Shown: positions 15,901 to 22,373, counted from the stretch's first letter. The stretch: DNA of 23,161 nt from an uncultured Bacilli bacterium (GCA_910578745.1 CAJTSN010000026.1:1-23161); one strand, 5' to 3'. Numbers and translations: made by a program. The notes: generated from the sequence alone by a model not told the origin.

Positions 15901-18480
15901 GCACAGTATGTAGGTAATTTCTATTCAACAACCGCTGGATTTATTGAGGCTGATAGAATGAACAATGCGACTGATATACAAGTAGACTGTCGTTATGCAG
16001 GAGGTTTTCAATATCCAGGAACAACAGAAGAACCATTCCATAAAAACTTTAACGAAGCCGTTGGATATTGGGCAGAGGCTAATGGAAATGCCGCTTATGC
16101 TACAGGAAGTAATGTTTATTGGGTAGCTTCTAGTGCTTTAAATTCGTTTGGTACATGGAGTCATGAATCAGGTCATAATCAAGATAATAAGATATTCTTA
16201 AAAGGTGGAGGAAGAAGAGGTTCGGCAGAAGAGTATGCTGATGGAAATACTTCACAAGGTGCAGGAGACGGTGGTGTTAACTTTAATCTTTCTTCTTATC
16301 AAACTATGGATGCGTTAACAACTACAAACTTAACACCAGAAAGAATCAACTCTACTGAAAAGATTGAAGAATTTTATAAACGTTCATTTGAACTATGGGA
16401 TTTTCTAGATTATGCTTATGCTAAAGCCTTCTTACAACTTACACCAGAAGAACAATCTAAAGTTGCAACACAAATTGATTATCCAAATAATAATGCAAAC
16501 AATACAAGATGGACAGTCAAAACTGCGGATGATTTTACAGCAATGAATTTAAAAACAGTTGAAGACCTTTGGGATAACAAAATCGTAATTATGCCTGGTG
16601 TTACAAGTGTTCTTACTCGTCCAGGTGGTGGTAAATATGGTTACGGAAGTGTTTATCCAACTCACTGGTATCAAACACATAATGATATAGGTAGAAGTGA
16701 TTGTTATTCATTTAAATACTTAGCATGGGAAATGCTAGGAATTGGTGGATATGATGGTGGATATGCTACTTATTATAGTAAAAGAAGCGCTAATGATTTA
16801 GATGCTATTAAAAAAGTTACTAAAGATGATACTATGACTTGGAAAAAATATAAATTAGGGCGTTATGAATTAATGGAATCTAACTGGGATAAAATAGGAT
16901 ATATAGATGCCGATGAACTTTACAATTACTTCTTAGAAGCACTTAAGTTAGATGCTAAAAATAACGATCGTAATGCTACAGCTAGTATGAATGTAAAAAG
17001 AAGAACATATCACTTCATAAAGAGAGTAACAAATGACTTTAGAGAAGAAGTATTTACTGATGATGAAGAAATAATTCATATCAAAACAGCCGAAGAATTT
17101 CAAGAGAAAATATTAGAAAAAAGATATGGAAACTTCGTATTAGACAATGATATTGATTTCTCTAATATAGAAGGGTCGAATGCAATTATTGATGGTTCAT
17201 TCTGGGGAAAATTAAATGGTAATGGACATACAATAACTGGACTTACAAAACCATTATTTCAAAAAGTGCGTTTTGGATATGTAACAAACTTAAGATTTGA
17301 TAATATAACAATTGATACTAGAACATCAAGTCAAGCAGCAATCATAACATCAGCTGCAGAATATGCAACAATAACTAAAATAGTTTCTACAAATACTGAA
17401 ATAATACTTAATGGTGTAGTAAAATTTGGTGATTCTGCTATCGCAGCAGCAGCGGGTATTTCTTATATCGATGCAGATGTTAAAGTTAAAATGATACATA
17501 TCTCATCAGTTGAAGATTTTGTGGCAATTAATAATTTACCAGGTAAAATATATTCTATTGATAATGATTTAGATTTTACAGGATATACTGGAAGAAATGC
17601 AGTTATTACTCAAACTTTTACAGGAAAAATTGAGGGTAATGGTCATACACTTTCTAACTTAAGTAATTTATCATTATTTAGTAACTTTAATGGTACTATT
17701 GAAGATATAAATATCAGTAATTTCTCAAATACAGGAACAGGAAACTTTATTACTGCATTTGCTAATAAAACTCTTGGTGCGACATTAAGAAATATGAGAT
17801 TTGATGGAATTACTTTAGTGGGACAAAATAATGTTGCAGTTATTTCTGGGCAGGATGGAGAACCAGGTGGAAATAAAAATTCATTATTTGAAAATATTTC
17901 TGTAAAAAATGCAGATGTAAGAGGATCTGGGGTTTATGTATCAACGTTTGTAGGTAGAAAATTTAGAGGAACTATAAGAAACGTTTTCGTACAAGGAAAT
18001 CTAGAGGTTACTACAACAGAAAATGGTGGAATTGCTGGTGCATCTCAAAAAGGTGGTACTATTGAAAATGTAATTTCAAAAGTAAACATCCATAAATCTG
18101 AAAATACCTATACTTCTAGTATTGAAAACAGTGAATTTAATGGTGGAGTTATTGGTAATATGTATGATAATCCAATAATTAAAAATTCTATTGCACTTGG
18201 AAATATGGAAGGATTTACAGATAATGAAGGAAACGAAAAAACACCTTATAAATTTGCAGGAGCCCTTTCAACTATGATTATATCTACAATACAAAATTGT
18301 TACGAATATGAAGGTGCTCAAGGATTTAGTAGAATAACAGATGAAACAAAAGATAATTTGAAATTAGCAACAGAAACTCAAATACATACAAAAGAATTCT
18401 ATAAAGATATTCTACATTTTGATGAAACGATTTGGAATTTAGATGTAATAAGTGCTAATGGATATCCTGAACTAAGATAA
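9931..18480 (+). CDS. giant peptidase M26 (ZmpB/IgA1-protease type) surface protein with cohesin and dockerin
   Basis: 2849 residues, a surface zinc protease. Order: signal peptide (1-24); cohesin-like domain (26-160, GINAYKATLKYDKS); N/G/T-rich linker (161-250); membrane segment 252-272; basic cytosolic loop; membrane segment 287-311; dockerin with two calcium loops (316-327 and 350-361, D-x-N-x-DG-x-I); four repeats of about 202 residues starting at 378, 579, 781 and 985; beta-helix/GLUG-like region with the M26 N-terminal part (about 1190-1587); catalytic domain (about 1595-2380); two more GLUG-like segments (about 2400-2849). The active site is HESGH (His2078, Glu2079, His2082), followed by D2085 and GRRGSAEEYA, where Glu2100 is the likely third zinc ligand; M26 enzymes share this HExxH-x2-D...GRR...AE-x-YA layout. 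Streptococcal relatives also carry an N-terminal membrane hairpin, but with LPxTG, which is missing here. The substrate (IgA, mucin or other host protein) cannot be read from sequence. Confidence 0.88.
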   Translation: MKKITITAIIIVLLSLISINNVFAITTVDSKINTTKTELKQNEKVEITFKLDNFNDVKKGINAYKATLKYDKSIFEEVVESDFECQNYWEELKYNPQTGEFVAIKKVGSKNPEAVVKITLKVRSGVEAGATSIKIKDITTSEGKKDIEVPEQKITLNIIKDQVTIPTKPDKDHSGNTNSNLSSGVGGTSTGVVTKPNTNNGNNITDDNNNQMDNSGNNTGGNEVVKPTNPVINDKDNNGKEPEKIKNKTNTCFWLLILTCIAVIIIISIIIYQRRKNDNIIDSKKRYMLLFVIGILFIETIGIAIVYALAFAGKGELNRDGQINYADASLLELHLINLKLLPEEVHENADMNSDGKITITDLSLLIQKLENKLEYEVNLSNIEVDNYYPKKGETITITFTGDVSYGGAIQKLTINGQEYDVQKKDNSYEYSLTLNVGETSGFKSYKMTEAHLDNDKVVKIDNTINIDVLKEIPTINNYRVEEDIDNSKLIIKFDVVDPDSSIMEGSMIIHGSDGEQKLETNIRKGENSIEFEVENEKEYTAILDLKYNLDSNKLENDEEHVGGLSLEKTLQLIINYNFNITNIKTDKDLNYQNGEQVKLFFESSNASKHTPSEVKINGKVYSVESLRDCYAVVLEPLTKLGEQIITIESVTLSNGKEFELTENNTKTINVIKRNPSIANLTTSENTANEDLKVMFDLNDKDYAVSIINIELFDDLGNKIVSKTIDREEIKETIVNVFLETDGVITSKYQVKIALNYNLTGKESDNVENEVVSDTEVAASPKVSIKNIVPNTYYVQKGDVVKLIYTLETNKEYDIVRIRVNNVNCIATKLENGDYEVALNVGNTSGLYALTTTGFYYEDDSSAILEKTIHIDILKNKPSIKNFKQEDNVNMNEVTLSFDVEDKENAFLDGKALLTLNDRTQEKTVVKGYNELTFNVEPGEKYTLEIKATYDLDSNKLEGLKEEDNRVRDDSLETREVVLIADYKLNISNIKTYNQSGESKYFAKNETVRVSFESSNISNYEPVSVVINNHKYDLTKNGNTYYFTLEGHKTYGVKTLEIEKIELSNSKELEITENNEIKFTILKDRPKAEQFGYSENVDGTIAAVFNLVDLENAVVSGKVQILNNNKVVKEQEVTKESNTITFMPSEDQNYVLKVIVNYDLDMNELEENANYYENMLLLEADITMGARKLEMKDITNIMVYKETTNGVEEVIALRESDLTNLNDYIVKVQMKNMPVLYTKIKEYKIEDNKLKLTLDYEDTVQYENNIKQDKLEVTYGTIKNGVAENISLETLIKQIEANPSGTFTLTRDYDASTLSIKTSTLVTSEFVGTLNGNGYTIYNLDRPLFDTTTGATIENLTIEKVKLSGASSRGTIANIASSTIIRNVHVKDLTMITGANHSAGIVGEGIDLTVEGCSTKNFNITTKGHIRISAIVGKMTNGSIKNCYVEGTITSTNTNDANGIGGILGHGYGIEAIENCISKVSISHTGGHRLNGGIVGLFANKSSSLKNSLSLATGTNFYSVHGNERTGILQNNYELANSGLTTNVYGTRVKSITKEEITEDFFRDNLGFDESIWNITNASFDSLPTLKASKQNNVMGEQEKPTNNKLNIPDYDRIKRLNGFSKDKEILYHNINILMPYYDAKYLVEDGLKITNENILNTKIIKHILAYNTDGMVTYLTDTDYGNLKKIKVVFDDNTTKEYTIRFVELKNNIAIYTIDELNINYAYDNYVVKENASIVDVVTEYIRSLDYTNDLDSLTTVLDSRLYRDHYNETLKLDARKMALQILQNDLTSPLILDSNILNNKIKAELIDSEKLKSIIYAYNYYHRWYDIEIGNTKVYDIMMFEGKMFSNSMTLDNLVNDVFTGNISTNATHTFYKSKISKYATGKADIGSFLDVLITNIGGYDDVNDWFTNNYQGLVYELPAEGHPDVEYRGWRQLKRRNNFLLPFLTLPENAAYMVSSPTQFLVGAQRTYINNPNDEKQREQLRKKIENFAQYVGNFYSTTAGFIEADRMNNATDIQVDCRYAGGFQYPGTTEEPFHKNFNEAVGYWAEANGNAAYATGSNVYWVASSALNSFGTWSHESGHNQDNKIFLKGGGRRGSAEEYADGNTSQGAGDGGVNFNLSSYQTMDALTTTNLTPERINSTEKIEEFYKRSFELWDFLDYAYAKAFLQLTPEEQSKVATQIDYPNNNANNTRWTVKTADDFTAMNLKTVEDLWDNKIVIMPGVTSVLTRPGGGKYGYGSVYPTHWYQTHNDIGRSDCYSFKYLAWEMLGIGGYDGGYATYYSKRSANDLDAIKKVTKDDTMTWKKYKLGRYELMESNWDKIGYIDADELYNYFLEALKLDAKNNDRNATASMNVKRRTYHFIKRVTNDFREEVFTDDEEIIHIKTAEEFQEKILEKRYGNFVLDNDIDFSNIEGSNAIIDGSFWGKLNGNGHTITGLTKPLFQKVRFGYVTNLRFDNITIDTRTSSQAAIITSAAEYATITKIVSTNTEIILNGVVKFGDSAIAAAAGISYIDADVKVKMIHISSVEDFVAINNLPGKIYSIDNDLDFTGYTGRNAVITQTFTGKIEGNGHTLSNLSNLSLFSNFNGTIEDINISNFSNTGTGNFITAFANKTLGATLRNMRFDGITLVGQNNVAVISGQDGEPGGNKNSLFENISVKNADVRGSGVYVSTFVGRKFRGTIRNVFVQGNLEVTTTENGGIAGASQKGGTIENVISKVNIHKSENTYTSSIENSEFNGGVIGNMYDNPIIKNSIALGNMEGFTDNEGNEKTPYKFAGALSTMIISTIQNCYEYEGAQGFSRITDETKDNLKLATETQIHTKEFYKDILHFDETIWNLDVISANGYPELR
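11062..13491 (+). repeat. four ~202-residue tandem repeats within the protease (ABAB type)
   Basis: Protein-level repeat units begin at residues 378, 579, 781 and 985 and end at 1187, lengths 201, 202, 204 and 203. Each unit starts with an N-[IL]-x-N-I-like strand and holds two Ig-like halves, joined near [IV]LK-x-x-P. Units 1 and 3 share YY-x-x-KG, LNVG-x-TSG and DLDSNKLE; units 2 and 4 share FESSN, LSN-x-KE-x-E-[LI]-TENN and a longer first half. A duplication of a two-unit block of about 405 residues explains this. The repeats are diverged at DNA level. They probably act as a stalk holding the catalytic domain away from the cell. Confidence 0.75.
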
Positions 18481-18484
18481 AATG

Positions 18485-18523
18485 AAAAAGCAAATCAAAT
18501 ATTAAAATCCGATTTGCTTTTTT
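18485..18523 (+). terminator. terminator of the protease gene
   Basis: A perfect 12-bp stem (18485-18496 with 18511-18522) with a 14-nt loop and T-run, 4 nt after the stop codon. Confidence 0.8.
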
Positions 18524-18568
18524 GTGCAAAATTTTGATTAGAATTTATAAATGAATTGACTATAAAAT

Positions 18569-19148
18569 ATGTTATTTCTTAAATTTAAACCCATTGTAAT
18601 ATTGTCTAATGTGATACTACCAATATTTCAATTATGTGTTTTAGTCTTAATTTCATATATTAGACAGGCTAAAAGCAGAATTGGAAAAATAGATTATATA
18701 GTTGATAAATTAGAATGTAGAGTTAATAAAGATAGTGAGAATTTTGGTATTCCAATGAGTAAAGCCAATACTACCAAACATATTAAAATTGAAGCTAATA
18801 TGTATAATCATAGGCAGAAATTTATTTTTAAAACTAGAGGATAATTTTGATATAAAGGGATTACTTTAGCAAAAGAAACGTTAATTTATAAGATTAAATA
18901 AAGTAGTACAAAAGTAAAAGAATAACTCATTATATAAACGTAAGTACGGAAGATATAACAAAATATAAAATAGGATTAAATGTGGACTTATAAGTATATC
19001 TAAAGGGACAGTAGATAATATTTATGAAGAATCTTCAAATAAATTATTGGAAACTATAAATAGTGTAACAATGTCTACAAATGGTGAGGGGGAAAACAAA
19101 AGTATCCAGATGAATCTTTATTTACCTAGTTTTTTCGTGAAAAAATAG
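18569..19148 (+). pseudogene. decayed IS66-family transposase
   Basis: The frame from 18569 reads RVNKDSENFGIPMSKANTTK and EANMYNHRQK, matching the region before the zinc-finger part of IS66-type transposases (N-S-x-N-S-x-x-P-x-S). After KTRG the same frame continues as stop-F-stop-YKGITLAKE, exactly where IS66 proteins have GGQxGHKG: CAA has become TAA, GGA has become TGA and CAT has become TAT. Further pieces are TKYKIGLNV (about 18958-18986) and SKGTVDNIYEESSNKLLETI (about 19000-19063). The catalytic DDE core is absent. No terminal inverted repeats or target duplications were found. Confidence 0.6.
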
Positions 19149-19172
19149 TGAATTTGAAATTATTCACTATTT
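19143..19172. repeat. perfect 10-bp inverted repeat
   Basis: Arms 19143-19152 and 19163-19172 (AAATAGTGAA / TTCACTATTT) flank a 10-nt loop at the end of the transposase remnant. It lacks a clean T-tract on the + strand, so it is only a possible weak terminator or relic. Confidence 0.4.
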
Positions 19173-19256
19173 GATGGCTGAGTAGTAACAATAAAGGTGA
19201 TTTTTCTAGGAAAATTCGGCAAAAGTATTGTAAGAATTGCTACTTTATGTTAATAT

Positions 19257-19282
19257 AATAATGTCTAAAAAAAGACATTATT
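19257..19282. repeat. perfect 10-bp inverted repeat just before the tRNA gene
   Basis: AATAATGTCT (19257-19266) pairs with AGACATTATT (19273-19282) across a six-A loop, 5 nt upstream of the tRNA. The left arm overlaps a TATAAT (19254-19259) that is the most likely -10 box of the tRNA. Hence the hairpin would lie at the very start of the tRNA precursor. Confidence 0.5.
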
Positions 19283-19287
19283 CATTT

Positions 19288-19364
19288 GGCCTGTTGGTGA
19301 AGTGGCTTAACACACGCGCCTCTCAAGCTCGGATTCACGGGTTCGAACCCCGTACAGGCTACCA
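19288..19364 (+). tRNA. tRNA-Glu (anticodon CTC), CCA encoded
   Basis: A 77-nt cloverleaf. The acceptor stem pairs 19288-19294 with 19353-19359 (first pair G-U), then A73 and an encoded CCA. D-stem GTG/CAC of 3 bp; T-arm ACGGG-TTCGAAC-CCCGT perfect; variable loop of 5 nt. The anticodon loop CTCTCAA gives CTC, reading the Glu codon GAG. The anticodon stem CGCGC/GCTCG has a C-U mismatch in its middle pair, and position 38 is A where tRNA-Glu normally has C. It is a single gene, not part of a cluster. It is either a secondary tRNA-Glu or a decaying copy. Confidence 0.8.
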
Positions 19365-19376
19365 ATTTTGAAATCG

Positions 19377-19400
19377 ACTAGATAGAAATATCTAGTTTTT
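19377..19400 (+). terminator. terminator after the tRNA
   Basis: An 8-bp perfect stem (19377-19384 with 19389-19396) closed by a GAAA tetraloop, followed by T residues, 12 nt after the encoded CCA. Confidence 0.8.
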
Positions 19401-19496
19401 AAATCGTCACAACTTGACTTTGTGTTCCAAATAGAATGATAGTAATAAATCGGTTTAGTTGTTTAAAATATGGGTAAAAAAGAGGGAGATATCTAA

Positions 19497-19736
19497 ATGG
19501 TAGAACTTATAGAAAATAGGAATAAGCTTCATACAACAGCAATGGGTATAGAGCGCATAAAGAAAAACCTTCAAGTGGAAACAGATGATATTGTCGAATG
19601 GTGCAGAAGAAGAATTTTACAAAAAGATGCTAAAATTGAACGACTCGGGAAAAACTGGTATATAATTGTAGATGATTGCAAAATAACAGTTAATGCATAC
19701 AGCTATACAATTATAACTGCACATAAAATCAAGTAA
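19497..19736 (+). CDS. DUF3781 family protein
   Basis: 79 residues. The features I associate with DUF3781 are all present: HTTAMGIERIKKNL near the start, DDIVEWCRRRIL, then GKNWYIIVDDCKITVNAYSY and the ending TIITAHKIK. The function of this family is unknown; members are small cytosolic proteins, often found singly among accessory genes. A GAGGGAG site lies before ATG 19497. A TTGACT at 19414-19419 could be a -35 box but no good -10 follows at the right distance. Full length and intact. Confidence 0.75.
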   Translation: MVELIENRNKLHTTAMGIERIKKNLQVETDDIVEWCRRRILQKDAKIERLGKNWYIIVDDCKITVNAYSYTIITAHKIK

Positions 19737-19984
19737 GTCTTGTTAATCAAGCCATTCTTAAATTTAGATAATTCTATATGAAAAGGAGGATTTTAACGCA
19801 CTTAGAATACAAAATGAATTCGTAGTAAATGGAGATAAAAGATCAAGTTTCTTAATTTGTTGTCCTTTAGAAATGTAAAATTTTATTCGTACTTTTTTAT
19901 ATATTTTGTAAGTAAATACAAAAGTAAGGTTATTATTTCTTATTGTGATATAATTGGATTAAATGCTTAGTCAGGAGGTATGTT
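19737..19984 (+). other. gap with an orphan ribosome site, no gene
   Basis: An AAAAGGAGG site at about 19782-19790 is followed by TTTTAACG instead of a start codon, and the frame after it closes within ten codons. It looks like the beginning of a gene that has lost its ATG. A TTGTGATATAAT-like stretch near 19942-19954 may supply a -10 box for the HD gene. Confidence 0.3.
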
Positions 19985-20551
19985 ATGGAACATAGAAAAG
20001 GGGATTGGCAAGAAACCTATATGGGTAAATTTTATGCTATAGATCCAAGAAGTGATGAAGTGAATCTAGTTGATATAGCGCATGGATTGTCACAAATATG
20101 TAGATTTACAGGACAATGTAAGCATTTTTATAGTGTAGCGCAACATTGTTTGAACGTTTATAGGGATTTAGAGCAATTAGGATATGATTATACTATTCAA
20201 TTAATAGGGTTATTACATGATGCTAGTGAGTGTTATATTAGTGATTTACCTAAACCATTTAAAGTTGAAATTCCACAATATAAAGTATTTGAAGAAAAGA
20301 TTGAAAAAGCAATTTATGACAGATTTCATCTACCATTTCCAACCGATGAAATTCACAAAATCATTAAATTTTCGGATAATGAAGTTTTATATAATGAAGT
20401 AGAACAATTGATGAATAATGTGGAGAATTGGACATTGAAATATCCTCATAGAAAATTAGATATTGATACAAAATTTAGAAATATGGAAGAAGTAGAGCAA
20501 GAATATTTAGAAATAGCTTATAAATTAATAAATAATTTACAGAAGATGTAA
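19985..20551 (+). CDS. HD-domain phosphohydrolase (YfbR-like)
   Basis: 188 residues. HD-superfamily metal ligands are in place: His33 in DIAHGLSQICRF, His54 in YSVAQHC, and the His78-Asp79 pair in LIGLLHDASECYISDLPKP, with a later aspartate around FSDNEVLYNEVE. The FYSVAQH and LLHDASE-x-YI-x-D-[LI]-P-[KR]-P-[FL]-K signatures match a bacterial and phage group of YfbR-like hydrolases that act on nucleoside monophosphates or related nucleotides; the substrate here is not proven. AGGAGG precedes ATG 19985. It stands near DNA-repair and deaminase genes, consistent with nucleotide metabolism or sanitation. Confidence 0.82.
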   Translation: MEHRKGDWQETYMGKFYAIDPRSDEVNLVDIAHGLSQICRFTGQCKHFYSVAQHCLNVYRDLEQLGYDYTIQLIGLLHDASECYISDLPKPFKVEIPQYKVFEEKIEKAIYDRFHLPFPTDEIHKIIKFSDNEVLYNEVEQLMNNVENWTLKYPHRKLDIDTKFRNMEEVEQEYLEIAYKLINNLQKM

Positions 20552-20648
20552 CTTGAAATTCATTTTGATAGGATCGTTTTTTAATGTAGATAGATAATCT
20601 ATGAGACTTTTTATTTAGAATGAAAAAAGAGCATTCAAAAGTACTTAG

Positions 20649-20700
20649 TATAACAAAAAGATTACGTGATTTAAAAGTTAGGCTTTCATTTTTTGTTATA
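20649..20700. repeat. perfect 11-bp inverted repeat with 30-nt interior
   Basis: TATAACAAAAA at 20649-20659 pairs with TTTTTGTTATA at 20690-20700. It lies in the 343-nt gene-free gap between the HD and UDG genes (20552-20894). The arms could form a long hairpin or be relics of a small transposon. No direct flanking duplication is visible. Confidence 0.45.
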
Positions 20701-20822
20701 TAGAAAAAGTTCATGTGAAGATAGAAAACGTATATATAGAAGTATAAATTGTTCTTATGGAAATCCTATTGTTTAAAAAATTTAGAAAAAATCATTTTGG
20801 TTAAAAATAAATAAAATGTTGG

Positions 20823-20847
20823 CAAATCATAGGAGATTTGTTTTTTT
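20823..20847 (+). terminator. short terminator in the HD-UDG gap
   Basis: A 6-bp stem CAAATC/GATTTG (20823-20828 with 20835-20840), 6-nt loop, then seven T residues. Confidence 0.6.
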
Positions 20848-20849
20848 GA

Positions 20850-20858
20850 TGTTATAAT
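20850..20858 (+). promoter_or_regulatory. extended -10 promoter of the UDG-deaminase unit
   Basis: TGTTATAAT (TG-n-TATAAT) lies 3 nt after the preceding terminator and 37 nt before the UDG start. No good -35 box is at the right distance, which extended -10 promoters can tolerate. Confidence 0.5.
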
Positions 20859-20894
20859 GTAAATGAAATTTAACGCTTTAAAGGAGGGATAGAA

Positions 20895-21800
20895 TTGTGT
20901 ATCGAAGAATTAAAAAATGAATTGTATATGTGTTATTTTAAAGACTTATGTAATCCTAAAGTACCAGATAACTGGAGTGATATGAATCAATCTTTTGAAA
21001 TGAGTGCAATAATTTCTTTAATTGTGAATGATTATTTCGGGGGTGAACTTTGTAAGACATACATTGGGAATAGAAGTCATTATTTTAATTTAATAAATAA
21101 TGCTGCAATTGATTTGACTCCTAACCCATTTGATTATGAAATCGAGTATAAAGAGTATAAAATAGTGGATCGTGAAGAAATGTTAGTAGAAGACACTAGG
21201 AATAGATACATGAAATTAAAAGTAAAATTAATGGAAAGATTATTAAATAAGGTAGATGAGAACGTATATTCATGTAAAAGTTGTGATAAATTAGTTGAAA
21301 AATTTCCAAAGGCTTCTACCGTTTTTCTTGGGAAAGATAACAATATAGTCTTAATTGGTGAAGCACCTGCAAATAATGGATGGCGAAAATCTCATAAACT
21401 ATGGTGTGATGTTCATGGAAAAGTCTTACCTAGTGGGGTTGTATTACAAAAATTATTTGATCAAATCGATAGAGATATTTTTGAAACAACTTTTTTAGAA
21501 GCGGTGAAATGTTATCCACTTGAAAGGAAAAATTTAAAAATTTGTTCTAAAAATTGTAAAAAGATCATGTTCGAACAGCTAAAAATATTGAATCCAAAAT
21601 TGATAATTACATTGGGAGAATTTCCTACAAGGAGTTTATTGAATTTTAAATTTGATAAGTTTAGAGATGTAGTTGGAAATATATATGAACTAGAAGGATA
21701 TAAAATATTACCAATCTATCATCCTAGCCCCATATCTCCAAAAAGTTATCAAGGAAATATTCCAATATTTGAAAAATTAAAGAAAGTGTGTGATTTGTAA
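20895..21800 (+). CDS. YunG-like domain fused to an iron-sulfur uracil-DNA glycosylase-like domain
   Basis: 301 residues from a TTG start at 20895, 6 nt after a strong AAGGAGGG. Residues about 20-112 resemble YunG-type proteins: SAIISLIVNDYFGGEL, SHYFNLINNAAIDLTPNPF and a C-terminal ...RYMKLKVKL helix; the GQC triad of that family is not kept (FEM here). Residues about 120-300 are a UDG-superfamily domain: VLIGEAPANNGWRKS (152-166), PKLIITLGEFPTRSLL (234-249) and the HPSP motif (276-279). Cys127-x2-Cys130 and Cys206-x14-Cys221 match the [4Fe-4S] cluster spacing of family IV/V UDGs. Such domains remove uracil or other deaminated bases from DNA. The stop overlaps the deaminase ATG (TAATG), so both are translated together. 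Confidence 0.75.
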   Translation: MCIEELKNELYMCYFKDLCNPKVPDNWSDMNQSFEMSAIISLIVNDYFGGELCKTYIGNRSHYFNLINNAAIDLTPNPFDYEIEYKEYKIVDREEMLVEDTRNRYMKLKVKLMERLLNKVDENVYSCKSCDKLVEKFPKASTVFLGKDNNIVLIGEAPANNGWRKSHKLWCDVHGKVLPSGVVLQKLFDQIDRDIFETTFLEAVKCYPLERKNLKICSKNCKKIMFEQLKILNPKLIITLGEFPTRSLLNFKFDKFRDVVGNIYELEGYKILPIYHPSPISPKSYQGNIPIFEKLKKVCDL

Positions 21801-22245
21801 TGTCCGATGAAAGATACATTGATATAGCAATCGAGATTAGTAAAAGTGCAAAATACCCTTATGGAGCTATTGTGGTAAAAGATAATGAAATAATTGGTAG
21901 AAGTGATGATGCAACTTTAATGGAGACGAGTATGTATTCTCATGCTGAATTAGAAGCCATAGAAAGTGCTTCTAAAAACAAAAATTTATATGGTGATTTA
22001 AAGGAGCAACCATGTATGTATCCTGTGAGCCTTGTATGATGTGTATGGGAGCAATACTTTATGAAGAATTTGACAAATTAGTATACGCTGCAACATTACA
22101 AGATAGCAATGATAACTATTGTCCTGAGATGATTACTTCCATAGATGAATTAGCAAAATTTTCTAGGAATAAAATAGAAATAATAAAAGAGTTGCATAGA
22201 GATGAAGCCGTTAAAGTATTAAAGGAGAGAGGCGAAAAAGAATAG
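21800..22245 (+). pseudogene. nucleoside/cytosine-type deaminase split by one frameshift
   Basis: Two overlapping frames make one zinc deaminase of about 148 residues. The first half holds the HAE catalytic motif (YSHAELEA), the second PC-x-x-C (CEPCMMCMGAIL), followed by KLVYAATLQDSN. The frames part at the A-run 22000-22002: one additional A would restore DLKGATMYVSCEPC. It may be an inactivated gene or a sequencing deletion in a short homopolymer. The family includes guanine, cytosine and tRNA adenosine deaminases; the substrate is not clear. The start overlaps the UDG stop by 1 nt. Confidence 0.75.
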
Positions 22246-22270
22246 GGACTTTTTTGCACAGAGGAATTTT

Positions 22271-22325
22271 AAAAGTAGATATAGTTATAAGTGAATTTAA
22301 TAAGACTTATCTTCTACTTTTGTTT
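22271..22325 (+). terminator. terminator after the deaminase
   Basis: An outer 9-bp stem (22271-22279 with 22313-22321) encloses an inner 6-bp stem ATAAGT/ACTTAT (22287-22292 with 22305-22310), followed by a T-rich end. Confidence 0.6.
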
Positions 22326-22373
22326 GTATAGATATAGAAAAATATACTGAAATTTTGAGGGAGGAAATTGTAA

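Noticed and set aside
16150..16250. Assignment to peptidase M60 (enhancin/mucinase) instead of M26
   Set aside because: HExxH is shared, but the following D, GRR and AE-x-YA pattern and the GLUG-like beta-helix are M26 features.
9931..18480. Nucleotide tandem repeats or CRISPR-like arrays inside the long gene
   Set aside because: The repeats exist only at protein level; no short direct repeats with regular spacers are seen here or elsewhere in the window.
19257..19282. Inverted repeat before the tRNA as a terminator of the IS66 remnant
   Set aside because: No T-run follows on the + strand, and it overlaps the probable tRNA -10 box.
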